Shown here: positions 19,050-29,172 of the stretch, piece by piece
Layout of the letters: each line of letters opens with the position of its first letter
Numbering within the stretch: position 1 is the first letter of the stretch
From: Bacteroidia bacterium
GTDB taxonomy: Bacteria > Bacteroidota > Bacteroidia > Flavobacteriales_E > Vicingaceae
NCBI GenBank assembly: GCA_030433355.1
Contig: JAUIMG010000002.1
Coordinates: 186,001-250,000 of the forward strand
Length of the DNA stretch: 64,000 nt
Direction: 5' to 3'
Notes under the pieces: model-generated
The model's input: the letters and a program-made list of their open reading frames with translations, nothing else
Database searches by the model: none
What the model was told of the DNA's origin: nothing
Position numbers and translations under genes: made by a program

Positions 19050-19349
19050 ATGAAAAATTTTTTTTTATTAGGCAGCATTATTTTTTTCATGAGTGTCTAT
19101 AGTACAGAAGTTCATTCTCAATCTCAAAAAAGAGTTGAAAAAACCATTGAAAAGAGAGAGCAGAAATTAGAAAAAGATAAAGAGGAAAAAAAGAAACAAC
19201 AAAATAAAGAAGTAGAAGAAGCAAAAGAGAGGCATATGAGTCTGCAGACAAAAGAAGTGCAAAAGAGGATGAAAAAAACGAAGAAGAAATCGAAGAAATA
19301 TAACTCCAAAAAATCAGGAGGAATTTTTTCTAGATGGTTTAGCCGATAG
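19050..19349 (+). CDS. small secreted basic coiled-coil protein
   Basis: 99 residues. A signal peptide (to about residue 24, ending VHSQ) is followed by a highly charged lysine- and glutamate-rich helix predicted to form a coiled coil, then a lysine-rich tail ending GIFSRWFSR. No family is recognised. Low complexity makes comparison unreliable. It is divergent from the Rieske-like gene and precedes the large receptor operon by 129 bases. Confidence 0.6.
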   Translation: MKNFFLLGSIIFFMSVYSTEVHSQSQKRVEKTIEKREQKLEKDKEEKKKQQNKEVEEAKERHMSLQTKEVQKRMKKTKKKSKKYNSKKSGGIFSRWFSR

Positions 19350-19402
19350 TAAAACAGTGGTTTTTAGAGGCTTAGAGAGGAAGATGAACTCAAAGTTAAA
19401 AT

Positions 19403-19434
19403 TTGTTATTTTTTTCATTAATTGTATATCTTTA
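19403..19434 (+). promoter_or_regulatory. candidate promoter of the receptor / surface protein / PorV-like operon
   Basis: TTG at 19403-19405, a 21-base spacer, then TATCTTTA at 19427-19434, which matches TAnnTTTG in seven of eight bases. Spacing is in the accepted Bacteroidota range. It leaves a leader of about 40 bases before the receptor start at 19479. Confidence 0.5.
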
Positions 19435-19478
19435 CGCCCCTGTAGTTTTTTCTAAAAATATAACATAAAACATCTACT

Positions 19479-22400
19479 ATGCTAAGACGATTATTGTTAG
19501 CGCTATTATTAGCGGTGGGTACCATTTATAGCTCAACAGCTCAAGTTGGTCAAGGTACTATCAAAGGAAAGGTATTAAATAATGAAACAGGAGAGCCTGT
19601 TCCATTTGCCAATGTTACTTTGATGACAGGTTCAGATCAAATCATTGGAACTACCACGGACTTTGATGGTAACTATACTTTAAAGCCTATCCCTCCTGGA
19701 ACATATGACTTGCAAGTGTCTTATGTTGGTTTTCAAACGCAACGAATTGCAGGTATCTCAGTTAGTTCTGATAAGATTACCAAGCAAGACATGAAGATGA
19801 CACAAGGTATTGCTTTAAAGGAAGTAGAAGTTATTGCTTATGAAAAGCCTTTAATTGAGTTGGATAAGACTTCAGTAGAAGAGACTAAAACAAGAGAAGA
19901 AATTCAGAGAATGGCTGTGAGGTCTGCCGCTGATATTGCAAAAACTGCAGGAAATGGTGTTTTTTCAAGAGATAACGGTAGTGGAGATGTTAATATAAGA
20001 GGGGCAAGAGATGGGAATAATGTAACCTTTATTGATGGTATTAAAGTTATAGGTTCTACAAGTTTACCTAAATCTGCTATTGAGGAAGTAACGGTAAAAA
20101 CAGGTGGTTTATCTGCACAGTATGGAGATTTAACTGGTGGAGTGACTTCGATTACTACTAGAGGAGCCTTAAAAGAGTATTTTGGAAATGTTGAATACTT
20201 GACTTCTGGGTTCAAAACTAATGATGATAATGTTGTAGGTTTTGATAATTACGGATACAATCTTGTTGGCTTTAGTGTTGGTGGTCCAATCTTAACTAAT
20301 AAAGACGAAAATGGTAAAATAATTGATGCTCCTCTAGGCTTTTTATTGACAGGAGAATATAGAAATATATTGAACCCAAGGCCTTCTATGGTTCAATTGT
20401 ATAAACCTAAAGATGATGTTGAGCAATTACTATGGACTCAACCTTACATTGGAGACCCAGTTAATATAGCCGTAAATAAAAGAGCTGAGTTCTTAAGAGA
20501 AGATGATTTCGAAGAAATTGATTTTCAAAGAAATGTAAGTTCTGAAACATTTGTTATGAATGCTAAGATTGATTTGAAAATTAATGATTTAGCATCCATG
20601 TCTTTTGGTGGAACTTTCAATACTAATACAAATAACGCGGATGTTAGAAATAATCAAGAAAAATTCCAACTCTATAACTACTTCAATAATCCTCAAAACA
20701 GGACAGATGATTGGAGAGTTTATGCAAGATATACCCAAAGGTTTGCAAATGCTGAGTTAGAAGAAGGACAAGAAGATAATTCTTTAGTTAAGAACGCGTT
20801 CTTTTCTTTACAAGCAGATTTTTCTAGAAGAACTGCAGCTAACCAAAATGAAAGACATCAAGATAATTTCTTTGAATATGGTTATGTAGGCAGGTTTGAG
20901 GCAATTACAGAGCCATCATATAGTTTTGAAAGTAATCCAAATGGAGCTGGTATACCTCAAGGGGTTTTACTAGCAGATGGTAATAGATATATTGGAAATT
21001 TCTTGACAGCATTTAATAGTCCAATTGCATATAATTTCACCCCAGGTAGTTTAAACCCAGTGCTTGCTGCATATACTTCTAATTTCTATGATTTGGCTAG
21101 ACAAGCAGGTATTGATACTGATTTGTACGATACTAGAGAAGATGTAGAAGGTGGCGGAGGAGTCGTAAATGGAGGAGTTGTAAACAATAATATTTATAAC
21201 ATCTGGAGTGCGCCAGGTGATGTATTTAACTCGTATTCAAAATCAGAAAGAGACCAATATAGACTTTCAGGAAGAGGTTCTGCAGACATAGGTGATCATG
21301 CTATTACTCTTGGATTTGAGTATGAGCAAAGGGTGGAAAGGAATTATTCTTTAAACCCACTAGGCTTATGGCAACTAGGAAGAGGTTCAGTTAATAGCCA
21401 TATTGAGCAAATTGATTCCACACAGTTTACTGTTGAACAAAACGGTTCTTCTTTCCCTACAATTACCTTTGAAAGAGCTAATGATATAGGTTCAAGAACT
21501 TACTTTGCTTATAATATGAGAAAGGCCCTTGGCCTAGATCCTAATGGAACAGACTTTGTTGATTTTGATTCTTATGATATTGGTGTATACGATTTAGAGT
21601 ATTTTGATGCTGATGCCTTAATCAATCCTGCAAATAATGTTAACCTTCAGTATAGAGGATATACCTATAAAGGAAGAAGAACTTCTGCTAATCCAACAAT
21701 AGATGATTTCTTTAACGAAGAAATATCTGACGGAGTCAATTCCTTCAAAACAAGGCCTATTGCTCCTTATCAGCCAATTTATATTGCTGGATATATAGAA
21801 GATAAATTTGCTTTTGATGATTTAGTTTTTAGACTAGGTCTGCGTTTAGATAGGTTTGATGCTAATCAACCTGTTTTGAAAGATCAATTCTCTTTCTTAC
21901 CTACTCAAAATGCTGCTTTTGCTAGATCTCAAGGGGCAAGTGTTCCAGGTAATATTGGAGATGATTATGTGGTATATGTTTCTGATGTTGAAAACCCCGG
22001 TGCTGATAATGTAATTGGTTATAGAAACCCAGAGACTAATGTATTCTTTAATGCATCTGGAGAAGAAGTCAATAACCCTACTGTATTAGAATCAGGTGGA
22101 ACAATAACACCATGGTTACAAAATCCAGGGTCAACGGATTTAACTTCTGATATGAATTCGGAATCATTTGAAGATTATGACCCACAGTATACTTTGATGC
22201 CAAGGATTTCTTTTTCATTCCCTATTTCGGATGAAGCAACCTTCTTTGCTAATTATGATATATTAACGCAAAGACCAACTGGTAATATAGCAATAGATCC
22301 TATCGATATCATATATGTTCAGAATCACAATAGAATTCTTAATAATCCTAGTTTAAAGCCAACAAAAACAATTAGTTATGAAATAGGATTTAAGCAAAAA

Positions 22401-23276
22401 CTATCTAATAGTTCAGCGCTTACCTTATCGTCATTCTACAAAGAGCAAAGAGATGAAATTCAAGTAATTAGATTAGCGGGGGCCTTTCCTGAAGATTACC
22501 TAACTTACAGTAATCAAGATTTTGGAACAGTAAAGGGATTTACAGTGAATTATGACTTAAGAAGAACAAAGAATGTTTCTTTAAGAGTTAACTATACCCT
22601 ACAATTTGCAGAAGGAACAGGATCTGGTTCTTTAAGTTCATTAAACTTAATAAACTCTGGACAACCTAACTTAAGAACAATTTTCCCTTATTCTTTTGAT
22701 CAAAGACACGCAATTACTGCAAGTTTGGATTACAGATATGGAAGAGGTAGCAATTACAATGGACCTAAAGTTAATGGAAAGAATATTTTAGAAGATTTTG
22801 GAGTTAACCTTCAGTTTATTACAGGTTCAGGTACTCCTTATACAGCTAGATCAGGACCTAGAGATGAAGAAGCTATATCTCCGCAGCAAAGGCAACCGGT
22901 TATAGGAGATGTAAACGGTTCTAGATTACCTTGGACATTTAGAGTAGATGCAAGGGTAGACAAGAATTTTATATTGAAATGGGGTAGTAATAGCGAAGAA
23001 AATGAATCTGCGTGGAGTAATGGGAAAAAGACATCTGTCTTGAATGTATATTTCCAAATCTTGAATGTATTCAATATTCAGAATATTCAAAATGTATATG
23101 CATACACTGGAAATGCTGAAGATGATGGTTCTTTAGATGCTCCATTATTCCAAGATATCATAAGTCAACAATTAGACCCACAAGCATATAGAGACCAATA
23201 CTCAATTGCTTTACAAAATATGTATAATTACGAGCTCCCAAGAAGAATTAGATTGGGTCTTGAATTGAACTTTTAG
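19479..23276 (+). CDS. large TonB-dependent receptor with carboxypeptidase-regulatory-like domain
   Basis: 1265 residues. Signal peptide (about 1-21), a carboxypeptidase-regulatory-like beta-sandwich (GTIKGKVLNNETGEPVPFAN, residues about 26-110), a plug (GSGDVNIRGARDGNNVTFID, residues about 165-240) and a long beta-barrel ending LPRRIRLGLELNF. It is longer than the usual 800-1000 residues because of long inserts, with many acidic loops. Substrate unknown. It is the first gene of an operon with a T9SS-type cargo protein (11 bases later) and a PorV/PorQ-like protein, which suggests the receptor works with, or displays, that surface protein. Confidence 0.93.
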   Translation: MLRRLLLALLLAVGTIYSSTAQVGQGTIKGKVLNNETGEPVPFANVTLMTGSDQIIGTTTDFDGNYTLKPIPPGTYDLQVSYVGFQTQRIAGISVSSDKITKQDMKMTQGIALKEVEVIAYEKPLIELDKTSVEETKTREEIQRMAVRSAADIAKTAGNGVFSRDNGSGDVNIRGARDGNNVTFIDGIKVIGSTSLPKSAIEEVTVKTGGLSAQYGDLTGGVTSITTRGALKEYFGNVEYLTSGFKTNDDNVVGFDNYGYNLVGFSVGGPILTNKDENGKIIDAPLGFLLTGEYRNILNPRPSMVQLYKPKDDVEQLLWTQPYIGDPVNIAVNKRAEFLREDDFEEIDFQRNVSSETFVMNAKIDLKINDLASMSFGGTFNTNTNNADVRNNQEKFQLYNYFNNPQNRTDDWRVYARYTQRFANAELEEGQEDNSLVKNAFFSLQADFSRRTAANQNERHQDNFFEYGYVGRFEAITEPSYSFESNPNGAGIPQGVLLADGNRYIGNFLTAFNSPIAYNFTPGSLNPVLAAYTSNFYDLARQAGIDTDLYDTREDVEGGGGVVNGGVVNNNIYNIWSAPGDVFNSYSKSERDQYRLSGRGSADIGDHAITLGFEYEQRVERNYSLNPLGLWQLGRGSVNSHIEQIDSTQFTVEQNGSSFPTITFERANDIGSRTYFAYNMRKALGLDPNGTDFVDFDSYDIGVYDLEYFDADALINPANNVNLQYRGYTYKGRRTSANPTIDDFFNEEISDGVNSFKTRPIAPYQPIYIAGYIEDKFAFDDLVFRLGLRLDRFDANQPVLKDQFSFLPTQNAAFARSQGASVPGNIGDDYVVYVSDVENPGADNVIGYRNPETNVFFNASGEEVNNPTVLESGGTITPWLQNPGSTDLTSDMNSESFEDYDPQYTLMPRISFSFPISDEATFFANYDILTQRPTGNIAIDPIDIIYVQNHNRILNNPSLKPTKTISYEIGFKQKLSNSSALTLSSFYKEQRDEIQVIRLAGAFPEDYLTYSNQDFGTVKGFTVNYDLRRTKNVSLRVNYTLQFAEGTGSGSLSSLNLINSGQPNLRTIFPYSFDQRHAITASLDYRYGRGSNYNGPKVNGKNILEDFGVNLQFITGSGTPYTARSGPRDEEAISPQQRQPVIGDVNGSRLPWTFRVDARVDKNFILKWGSNSEENESAWSNGKKTSVLNVYFQILNVFNIQNIQNVYAYTGNAEDDGSLDAPLFQDIISQQLDPQAYRDQYSIALQNMYNYELPRRIRLGLELNF

Positions 23277-23287
23277 AATTAATAATC

Positions 23288-26200
23288 ATGGATAAAAGAA
23301 GAGATTACTTAAAAACTGCCTTTACTTTAGCGATTAGCTTAGTAGTCAGTGTGCAATTATTTGCAAGAGGAGGACAAGATCCTAATTCAAAGAAAACGAA
23401 TAATAACCCTTCCTTGGCAGCTGGTTGTATTCCAGCGAATGCTATTATATTTCTAGAATTTAATAATGTTAAAACAAGAGTTGAGGCAGGAGGATTGTGG
23501 TGGCAAGATAGAGCCAATAGTACTGCTGATTATGAGGTTCCTAGAGGTTCAAATTCATTTGCCTTGTATGCAGGTGGATTATGGATGGCCGGTACGGATG
23601 TGAATGGCCAATTAAAAGCAGCGGTTAGTAAATTCGGTACCACTGGGATAGACTATTGGGCAGGTCCTTTAGACAATAAGGGAACTGCTGAGATAAACGA
23701 TGAAACTTGTCAGCGTTGGGATAGATTTTTTGAAATTAGTAAAAAGGAAGTAGCAGACTTTGTACTTTATAATAGTTTAAATGATGAAGAAAGAGCTGAT
23801 GTTTTTCCTGATGGTTATGAAGTGCCAGATGGTATAAAAAACTGGCCAGGAGATGGATTTCCAAACTTTGATGATCCAAACTTAGCAGAAAGACTTGCTC
23901 CATTTGTTGATGTAAACGGAGATAATATATATGATTGGAGAGATGGAGATTATCCTTTTTATGATTTAGGATCAACATTAAATACTAGTGTAGATTCTAA
24001 TTTAATAAACGAATCGGGTATAATAGACTGTAGAGCCCCAAGAATTGATAGAAGTGAAAGTGCTTCAAGGCCACTTTTTGGAGATAAGACTTTTTGGTGG
24101 ATTTTTAATGATAAAGGAAATCTTCATACAGAATCCAATGCTCCTTCTATTGGTATGGAAATTCATGCACAGGCATTCGCATTTGCTACTAATGATGAAG
24201 TGAATGACATGACATTTTACAATTTTGAATTAATTAATAGATCAACTTTTACATTAACGGAAACTTATTTTGCAAGTTTTGTTGACCCTGATTTAGGTTT
24301 CCCTGGTGACGATTATGTAGGTTGTGATGTTACTAGAGGATTGGGCTATTGCTACAATGGAGATGAATTTGATGATGATTTTCAAGGTCAGACCGGATAC
24401 GGTTCTACACCTGCTGTTATTGGTATTGACTTTTTTGAAGGTCCATTTCAAGATCCTGATGGTATAGATAATAAAGTTGGTATAGGAATTGGCGAAGCCT
24501 TAAATGGATTGGGTTATGGAGATTCTATAGCGGATAACGAAAGGTTTGGGATGAGAAGGTTTGTTTATTACAATATTGGTGGTGGACAAAATGGAGATCC
24601 TACTTTGGCTATTCATTACTATAATTATATGCGTGGTATTTGGCAAAATGGCCAAAGAATGCGTCATGGAGGAGATGGGTTAAATTCAGCAGGTGTTGAA
24701 GATGTCCCAACTGCCTTTATGTTCCCTGGGACTAGTGATCCATTAGGTTGGGGTACAGTAGATCAAAACGGTATTTCAATTCCTGTAACAAATAAAAATT
24801 GGAGAGAAGACAATCCTGGAGCTGGACAACCTGCTAATGCCCCTGGAGATAGAAGATTTTTGCAATCGGCAGGTCCATTTACCTTAGAGCCAGGAAATGT
24901 TAATGACATAACAGTAGGAGTTGTATTTGGCCAAGCAGAATCTGGCGGAAGGTTGGCATCTTTAGATGTTGCATTTACTGCAGATAATAAAGCACAAGCT
25001 TTATTTGATAATTGTTTCCAAGTGTTAGATGGACCAGACGCACCGGATCTTACTATTCAAGAGTTGGATCAAGAATTGATTCTTTATATTACAAACTCAC
25101 CTTTGTCCAATAACTTTAATGAAGAATATGAAGAAATTGATCCTAACATCGTTACTCCGGATACACTATTAAATCTGACACCACCAAGATTTTATGATCC
25201 TAGATACAGATTTCAAGGATATCAAATATTTCAGCTAAGAGCTAACGACATATCTGTTTCGCAAGTATTAGACCCTTCTGTATCGAGGCTTGTTTTCCAG
25301 TGTGATATTGTTGATGGAGATACTACCCTAGTTAACTATACTTTTGATGAAAACATTCAAGCAAGTATTCCAGTTGTTCAGGTGGAAGGAGCTAATGAAG
25401 GAATTAGTCATAGCATAAGAGTAACAGAAGACTTGTTCGCTTCAGGTAATCCGAGGCTAATTAACTTCAAGACATATTATTATATAGCTATTGCCTATGC
25501 ATCCAATAGATTTAAACCATATGCGCAAGACGTAGCACCTAGTTTAGATAACCCATTTGCACCTGCATCGGATGGGCAGAAAACACCTTATTTGCCAAGT
25601 AGAAGAACTGCTACAGGTGGGTCTGTATTTGCAGTTTCAGCTATACCTCATCGTCCTGTTTATGAAGCAAATGGGACTGTAATTAATTCATCTTATGGTG
25701 ATTTAGTTGGTATTACCAGATGGGAAGGTGAAGGAAACGGAGGAAACGAATTAAGGTTTACAGAAAGCACATTAGAAAGGATAATGAATGAAAAGGCATG
25801 GGAAGTAGATTCCGTTAAACCTATTGAATTAAACTACACTTTAGGCAATGGACCTATCAACGTGAAGGTTGTCGATCCCCTAAATGTAGTAGATGCAGAT
25901 TTTGTATTTAAATTCAATAACGATTTATCTACTAATCTAATCAATGATACAGCTAGATGGATAATTGAAAACAGAACTAGTAATAATGCAATTCCTTCAG
26001 AACGAGCAATACGCTCACAGAATGAACAAATTCTAAAGACGAATGATTTTAATTGGGGACTTTCTGTAGATGTTGGTCAAGTTAGACAAATTGGTCGTTC
26101 AGGAGTTATTAACAACGGATATCTAAATGCAAATATCAATTTTAAAGGTTCGAATTGGTTAACAGGAGTTACAGATGCAGAAGGTAGTAACCCATTTAAC

Positions 26201-27529
26201 TGGATATTGGCAGGTACAGTTGCTGAGGACGGTAATTTATATGGGGATAGAAGAGCTGCTAGCGGCTTTGTAGATCCAAGAGAAGACTACGAAAATATAT
26301 TAGGAGCAACATGGGCCCCTTATACCTTGGCAGGTTTTGGAAGGGGAACTGTTGGTAATTTGATATTAAATAAACCTGCATTTAATTTGGCTTCCTCGAA
26401 TGATTCTAAACTTGAATATTTAAGTTCTGTAGTTGTTGTTATAACAAGGGACAAATCAAAATGGACTAGATGCCCTGTTTTGGAGTCTCAAGAGGAACTT
26501 GTTAGATCTTTTGATGGAACAGAATGGTTAAGACCAAGAAAGTCACTATCTATAGATAAGGATGGTAATTATGTTGATACAACAGGATTAGGAAACTTAA
26601 CAAGACAGCAAATCATTGATAGTCTTAAGTCTGATAATGAAGAGGATGCAGCATATATAAATCCTTTTGGTATGGGATGGTTCCCAGGTTATGCTTTAAA
26701 CCTGGAAACAGGTGAAAGATTTAATATGGCTTATGCAGAAGATACTCGTTATGGATTAGATAATGGAGCAGATATGCAATGGAATCCAACTAGCACTTTA
26801 TTTTCTGGATCGGATGGTAATTTAGTTTGGGGAGGTAAGCACTATACTTACATTTTTAGAAATACCTCTCCTTTAGAAAAGCAACAAGAAGGAATACCAA
26901 ATGATTTTGGAAGCTTTACGTTTTCAATGAATTTGTATGATGGAGGGGAGAGATTAAGAAATATGCTCGATAACACAGCCTTGCAGCCATTTGCTTGGAG
27001 AACATGTAGTTGGATGACAATACCATTGCTTCAACCTGGGCAAGAATTATTAGCTTCTGATGTTGAGATTAATATTAATGTTAGTAAGCCTTACGCAGTT
27101 AACCTTACAAATCCTGAGGATACATCCTTAAGAAATGATGGAAGACCTGTATATACATTCAAAACAGATGGTTTTGCAGTTCAGAGAGGAAATGTATCTG
27201 CTCTAGAGGATGCCTTGGTAGAAATAAATGTAGTTCCTAATCCATACTATGCGATATCTGAATATGAAACATCTGCATTAGACAATTTGGTTAAAATAAC
27301 CAACTTGCCACAAAATTGTAGAATTAAGATTTTCAATATGTCAGGTACATTAATTAGAGAGTATAATAAAACTGATCCTCAAACATTCTTGGATTGGGAT
27401 ATGAAAAACCAAGCAGGAATACCTATATCAAGTGGTGTATATCTAATTCACGTAGATGTTCCAGGTGTTGGAGAAAAAATATTAAAATGGTTTGGTGTTA
27501 CTAGACCTGTTGACTTAAACAATTTCTAA
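23288..27529 (+). CDS. 1413-residue exported protein with T9SS-type C-terminal domain
   Basis: Signal peptide-like N-terminus (MDKRRDYLKTAFTLAISLVV, cleaved near FA). The body is rich in Asp/Asn turn motifs such as DVNGDNIYDWRDGDYPFYD, which resemble calcium-binding loops. The last 95 residues (VVPNPYYAISEYE, IFNMSGTLIREY, GVYLIHVDVPG) have the VVPNP and GVYLI pattern of type IX secretion sorting domains, a little different from the classic type A form. Expected to cross the outer membrane through the T9SS and be surface-attached or released. No enzyme motif recognised. Flanked by a large TonB receptor and a PorV-like gene. Confidence 0.88.
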   Translation: MDKRRDYLKTAFTLAISLVVSVQLFARGGQDPNSKKTNNNPSLAAGCIPANAIIFLEFNNVKTRVEAGGLWWQDRANSTADYEVPRGSNSFALYAGGLWMAGTDVNGQLKAAVSKFGTTGIDYWAGPLDNKGTAEINDETCQRWDRFFEISKKEVADFVLYNSLNDEERADVFPDGYEVPDGIKNWPGDGFPNFDDPNLAERLAPFVDVNGDNIYDWRDGDYPFYDLGSTLNTSVDSNLINESGIIDCRAPRIDRSESASRPLFGDKTFWWIFNDKGNLHTESNAPSIGMEIHAQAFAFATNDEVNDMTFYNFELINRSTFTLTETYFASFVDPDLGFPGDDYVGCDVTRGLGYCYNGDEFDDDFQGQTGYGSTPAVIGIDFFEGPFQDPDGIDNKVGIGIGEALNGLGYGDSIADNERFGMRRFVYYNIGGGQNGDPTLAIHYYNYMRGIWQNGQRMRHGGDGLNSAGVEDVPTAFMFPGTSDPLGWGTVDQNGISIPVTNKNWREDNPGAGQPANAPGDRRFLQSAGPFTLEPGNVNDITVGVVFGQAESGGRLASLDVAFTADNKAQALFDNCFQVLDGPDAPDLTIQELDQELILYITNSPLSNNFNEEYEEIDPNIVTPDTLLNLTPPRFYDPRYRFQGYQIFQLRANDISVSQVLDPSVSRLVFQCDIVDGDTTLVNYTFDENIQASIPVVQVEGANEGISHSIRVTEDLFASGNPRLINFKTYYYIAIAYASNRFKPYAQDVAPSLDNPFAPASDGQKTPYLPSRRTATGGSVFAVSAIPHRPVYEANGTVINSSYGDLVGITRWEGEGNGGNELRFTESTLERIMNEKAWEVDSVKPIELNYTLGNGPINVKVVDPLNVVDADFVFKFNNDLSTNLINDTARWIIENRTSNNAIPSERAIRSQNEQILKTNDFNWGLSVDVGQVRQIGRSGVINNGYLNANINFKGSNWLTGVTDAEGSNPFNWILAGTVAEDGNLYGDRRAASGFVDPREDYENILGATWAPYTLAGFGRGTVGNLILNKPAFNLASSNDSKLEYLSSVVVVITRDKSKWTRCPVLESQEELVRSFDGTEWLRPRKSLSIDKDGNYVDTTGLGNLTRQQIIDSLKSDNEEDAAYINPFGMGWFPGYALNLETGERFNMAYAEDTRYGLDNGADMQWNPTSTLFSGSDGNLVWGGKHYTYIFRNTSPLEKQQEGIPNDFGSFTFSMNLYDGGERLRNMLDNTALQPFAWRTCSWMTIPLLQPGQELLASDVEININVSKPYAVNLTNPEDTSLRNDGRPVYTFKTDGFAVQRGNVSALEDALVEINVVPNPYYAISEYETSALDNLVKITNLPQNCRIKIFNMSGTLIREYNKTDPQTFLDWDMKNQAGIPISSGVYLIHVDVPGVGEKILKWFGVTRPVDLNNF

Positions 27530-27530
27530 T

Positions 27531-28619
27531 ATGAAAGGACTAAATAGAATAATTAATCTAGGTTTAGCATTTGTACTATTAGCTTATTCTGGAGCTTTAT
27601 TAGCAGGAAACGAGGATAGAGCGGGTGAAGCAGGTGCTTCTGAATTATTGATTAATCCATGGGCAAGAAGTTCCGGATGGGGTGGTGCAAATACCTCTGG
27701 ATCTATGGGAGTAGAATCTTTCCATCTAAATATTGCAGGTTTAGCTTATACAAAAGGAACTGAGTTAGTTTTTACTAATACTTCTTGGATGGGAGGTTCA
27801 GATATTAGCATTAATGCATTAGGTTTTGCAACTAAACTTGGAGAATCCGGTGGCGTTCTAGGAATATCTGCAATGTCTATGGGTTTTGGTGATTTAGAAG
27901 TAACAACAGTAGATAATCCGGATGGTGGATTGGGAACATTTAGTCCTAATTACTTCAACTTGGGAGTATCTTATTCTAAGAACTTTTCGAATACGATAAG
28001 TGGTGGTGTTGTTGTGAAAGTAGTAACACAATCAATTTCAAATGTAAATGCTAGTGGAATTGCTATTGATGCAGGGGTAAATTATGTTACCGGTGATCAA
28101 GATCAATTTAAATTTGGTATTACTTTGAGAAACGTTGGACCTACTATGCAATACAGAGGTAATGGCTTGTCTACTAGAACAACAGTTGAGAATTCGGAAA
28201 AAACTCTTACAGTTAGTCAAAGATCAAACGACTTTGAATTACCTTCTTTAGTTAATATAGGTCTTTCTTATGATTTTTATTTAACTCCAGCTAAAGAGAC
28301 AGATGATGAAGAATTTTTAAGCGACCACCGATTAACCGCGGCAGGAACGTTTACTTCTAACTCTTTTACAAGCGATCAAATAAGAATTGGTGGGGAGTAT
28401 GCTTTTAGAGAAATGTTTATGGCAAGATTTGGTTATATCTATGAATCTGATGTAGCAGACGAAGAACTGAGTAGAACAGCATCAGCAGGAGCTACCTTTG
28501 GAGCAACTATTGAAGTTCCAATAGGGAAAAATGGGAATACCTTTGGTATTGATTATTCCTACAGAACCACAAGAACTTTTGATGGGTCTAATGCTATAGG
28601 AGTTAAGCTTACTTTTTAA
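27531..28619 (+). CDS. PorV/PorQ-family outer-membrane protein
   Basis: 362 residues with signal peptide (cleaved near residue 25, ALLAG) and a beta-barrel of FadL/PorV type. The N-terminal motif GASELLINPWARSSGWGGAN, the glycine-rich strands and the final YRTTRTFDGSNAIGVKLTF support the PorV/PorQ family, whose members shuttle or anchor T9SS cargo at the outer membrane. It starts two bases after the stop of the T9SS-type protein, so it may be a dedicated partner for it; that is inference. A strong terminator follows. Confidence 0.85.
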   Translation: MKGLNRIINLGLAFVLLAYSGALLAGNEDRAGEAGASELLINPWARSSGWGGANTSGSMGVESFHLNIAGLAYTKGTELVFTNTSWMGGSDISINALGFATKLGESGGVLGISAMSMGFGDLEVTTVDNPDGGLGTFSPNYFNLGVSYSKNFSNTISGGVVVKVVTQSISNVNASGIAIDAGVNYVTGDQDQFKFGITLRNVGPTMQYRGNGLSTRTTVENSEKTLTVSQRSNDFELPSLVNIGLSYDFYLTPAKETDDEEFLSDHRLTAAGTFTSNSFTSDQIRIGGEYAFREMFMARFGYIYESDVADEELSRTASAGATFGATIEVPIGKNGNTFGIDYSYRTTRTFDGSNAIGVKLTF

Positions 28620-28642
28620 TTTAAAAAAAACTATACATTTGT

Positions 28643-28672
28643 AAAGAGAACCTTCGTACGAAGGTTCTCTTT
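28643..28672 (+). terminator. terminator of the receptor / surface protein / PorV-like operon
   Basis: Perfect 30-base palindrome (half-site AAAGAGAACCTTCGT), forming a 13-base stem with a GTAC loop, followed by a T-rich stretch. It ends the three-gene operon and lies 26 bases before greA. Confidence 0.88.
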
Positions 28673-28698
28673 TTAATTTCAATAAAACCAAATTGGAT

Positions 28699-29172
28699 AT
28701 GGGACAAGTGAGTTATTTCACAGAAGAAGGCTTAGCAAAACTAAAGGAGGAGTTAAAACAGCTTCAAACTGTAGAGAGGCCCTCTATTTCAAAGCAAATA
28801 GCAGAGGCAAGGGATAAAGGAGATTTATCTGAAAATGCGGAATATGATGCGGCGAAAGAAGCTCAAGGTTTATTAGAATTTAAAATTAGTAAACTACAAG
28901 ACTTAATAGCTAATGCAAGAGTTGTAGATCAATCTGAGCTAGATACTTCTAAGGTTTTAATCTTATCTAAGGTTAAAATAAAAAATATCGCTAATGGTGC
29001 AATTATGGAATACACCTTAGTTTCCGAAAAAGAGGCCGATATAAAGCAAAAAAGAATTTCTGTAGACTCCCCTATTGCTAAAGGATTACTTGGTAAAAAA
29101 GTTGGAGATAAAGCAGAGGTTGTTGTGCCTTCAGGTACGGTAACGTTTGAAATTATTGATATTTCAAGATAA
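28699..29172 (+). CDS. greA: transcription elongation factor GreA
   Basis: Rescues arrested RNA polymerase by stimulating transcript cleavage. 157 residues. N-terminal coiled coil with the acidic tip (ARDKGDLSENAEYDAAKE) and C-terminal FKBP-like domain (SPIAKGLLGKKVGDKAEV). The frame is open from a TTG at 28693, but the ATG at 28699 (MGQVSYFTEEGL) matches the family start and is preferred. Its stop shares one base with the following HIT-protein ATG (TAATG). Confidence 0.96.
   Translation: MGQVSYFTEEGLAKLKEELKQLQTVERPSISKQIAEARDKGDLSENAEYDAAKEAQGLLEFKISKLQDLIANARVVDQSELDTSKVLILSKVKIKNIANGAIMEYTLVSEKEADIKQKRISVDSPIAKGLLGKKVGDKAEVVVPSGTVTFEIIDISR

Noticed and set aside
28693-28698. TTG start for greA
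   Set aside because: The ATG two codons later matches the usual GreA N-terminus.
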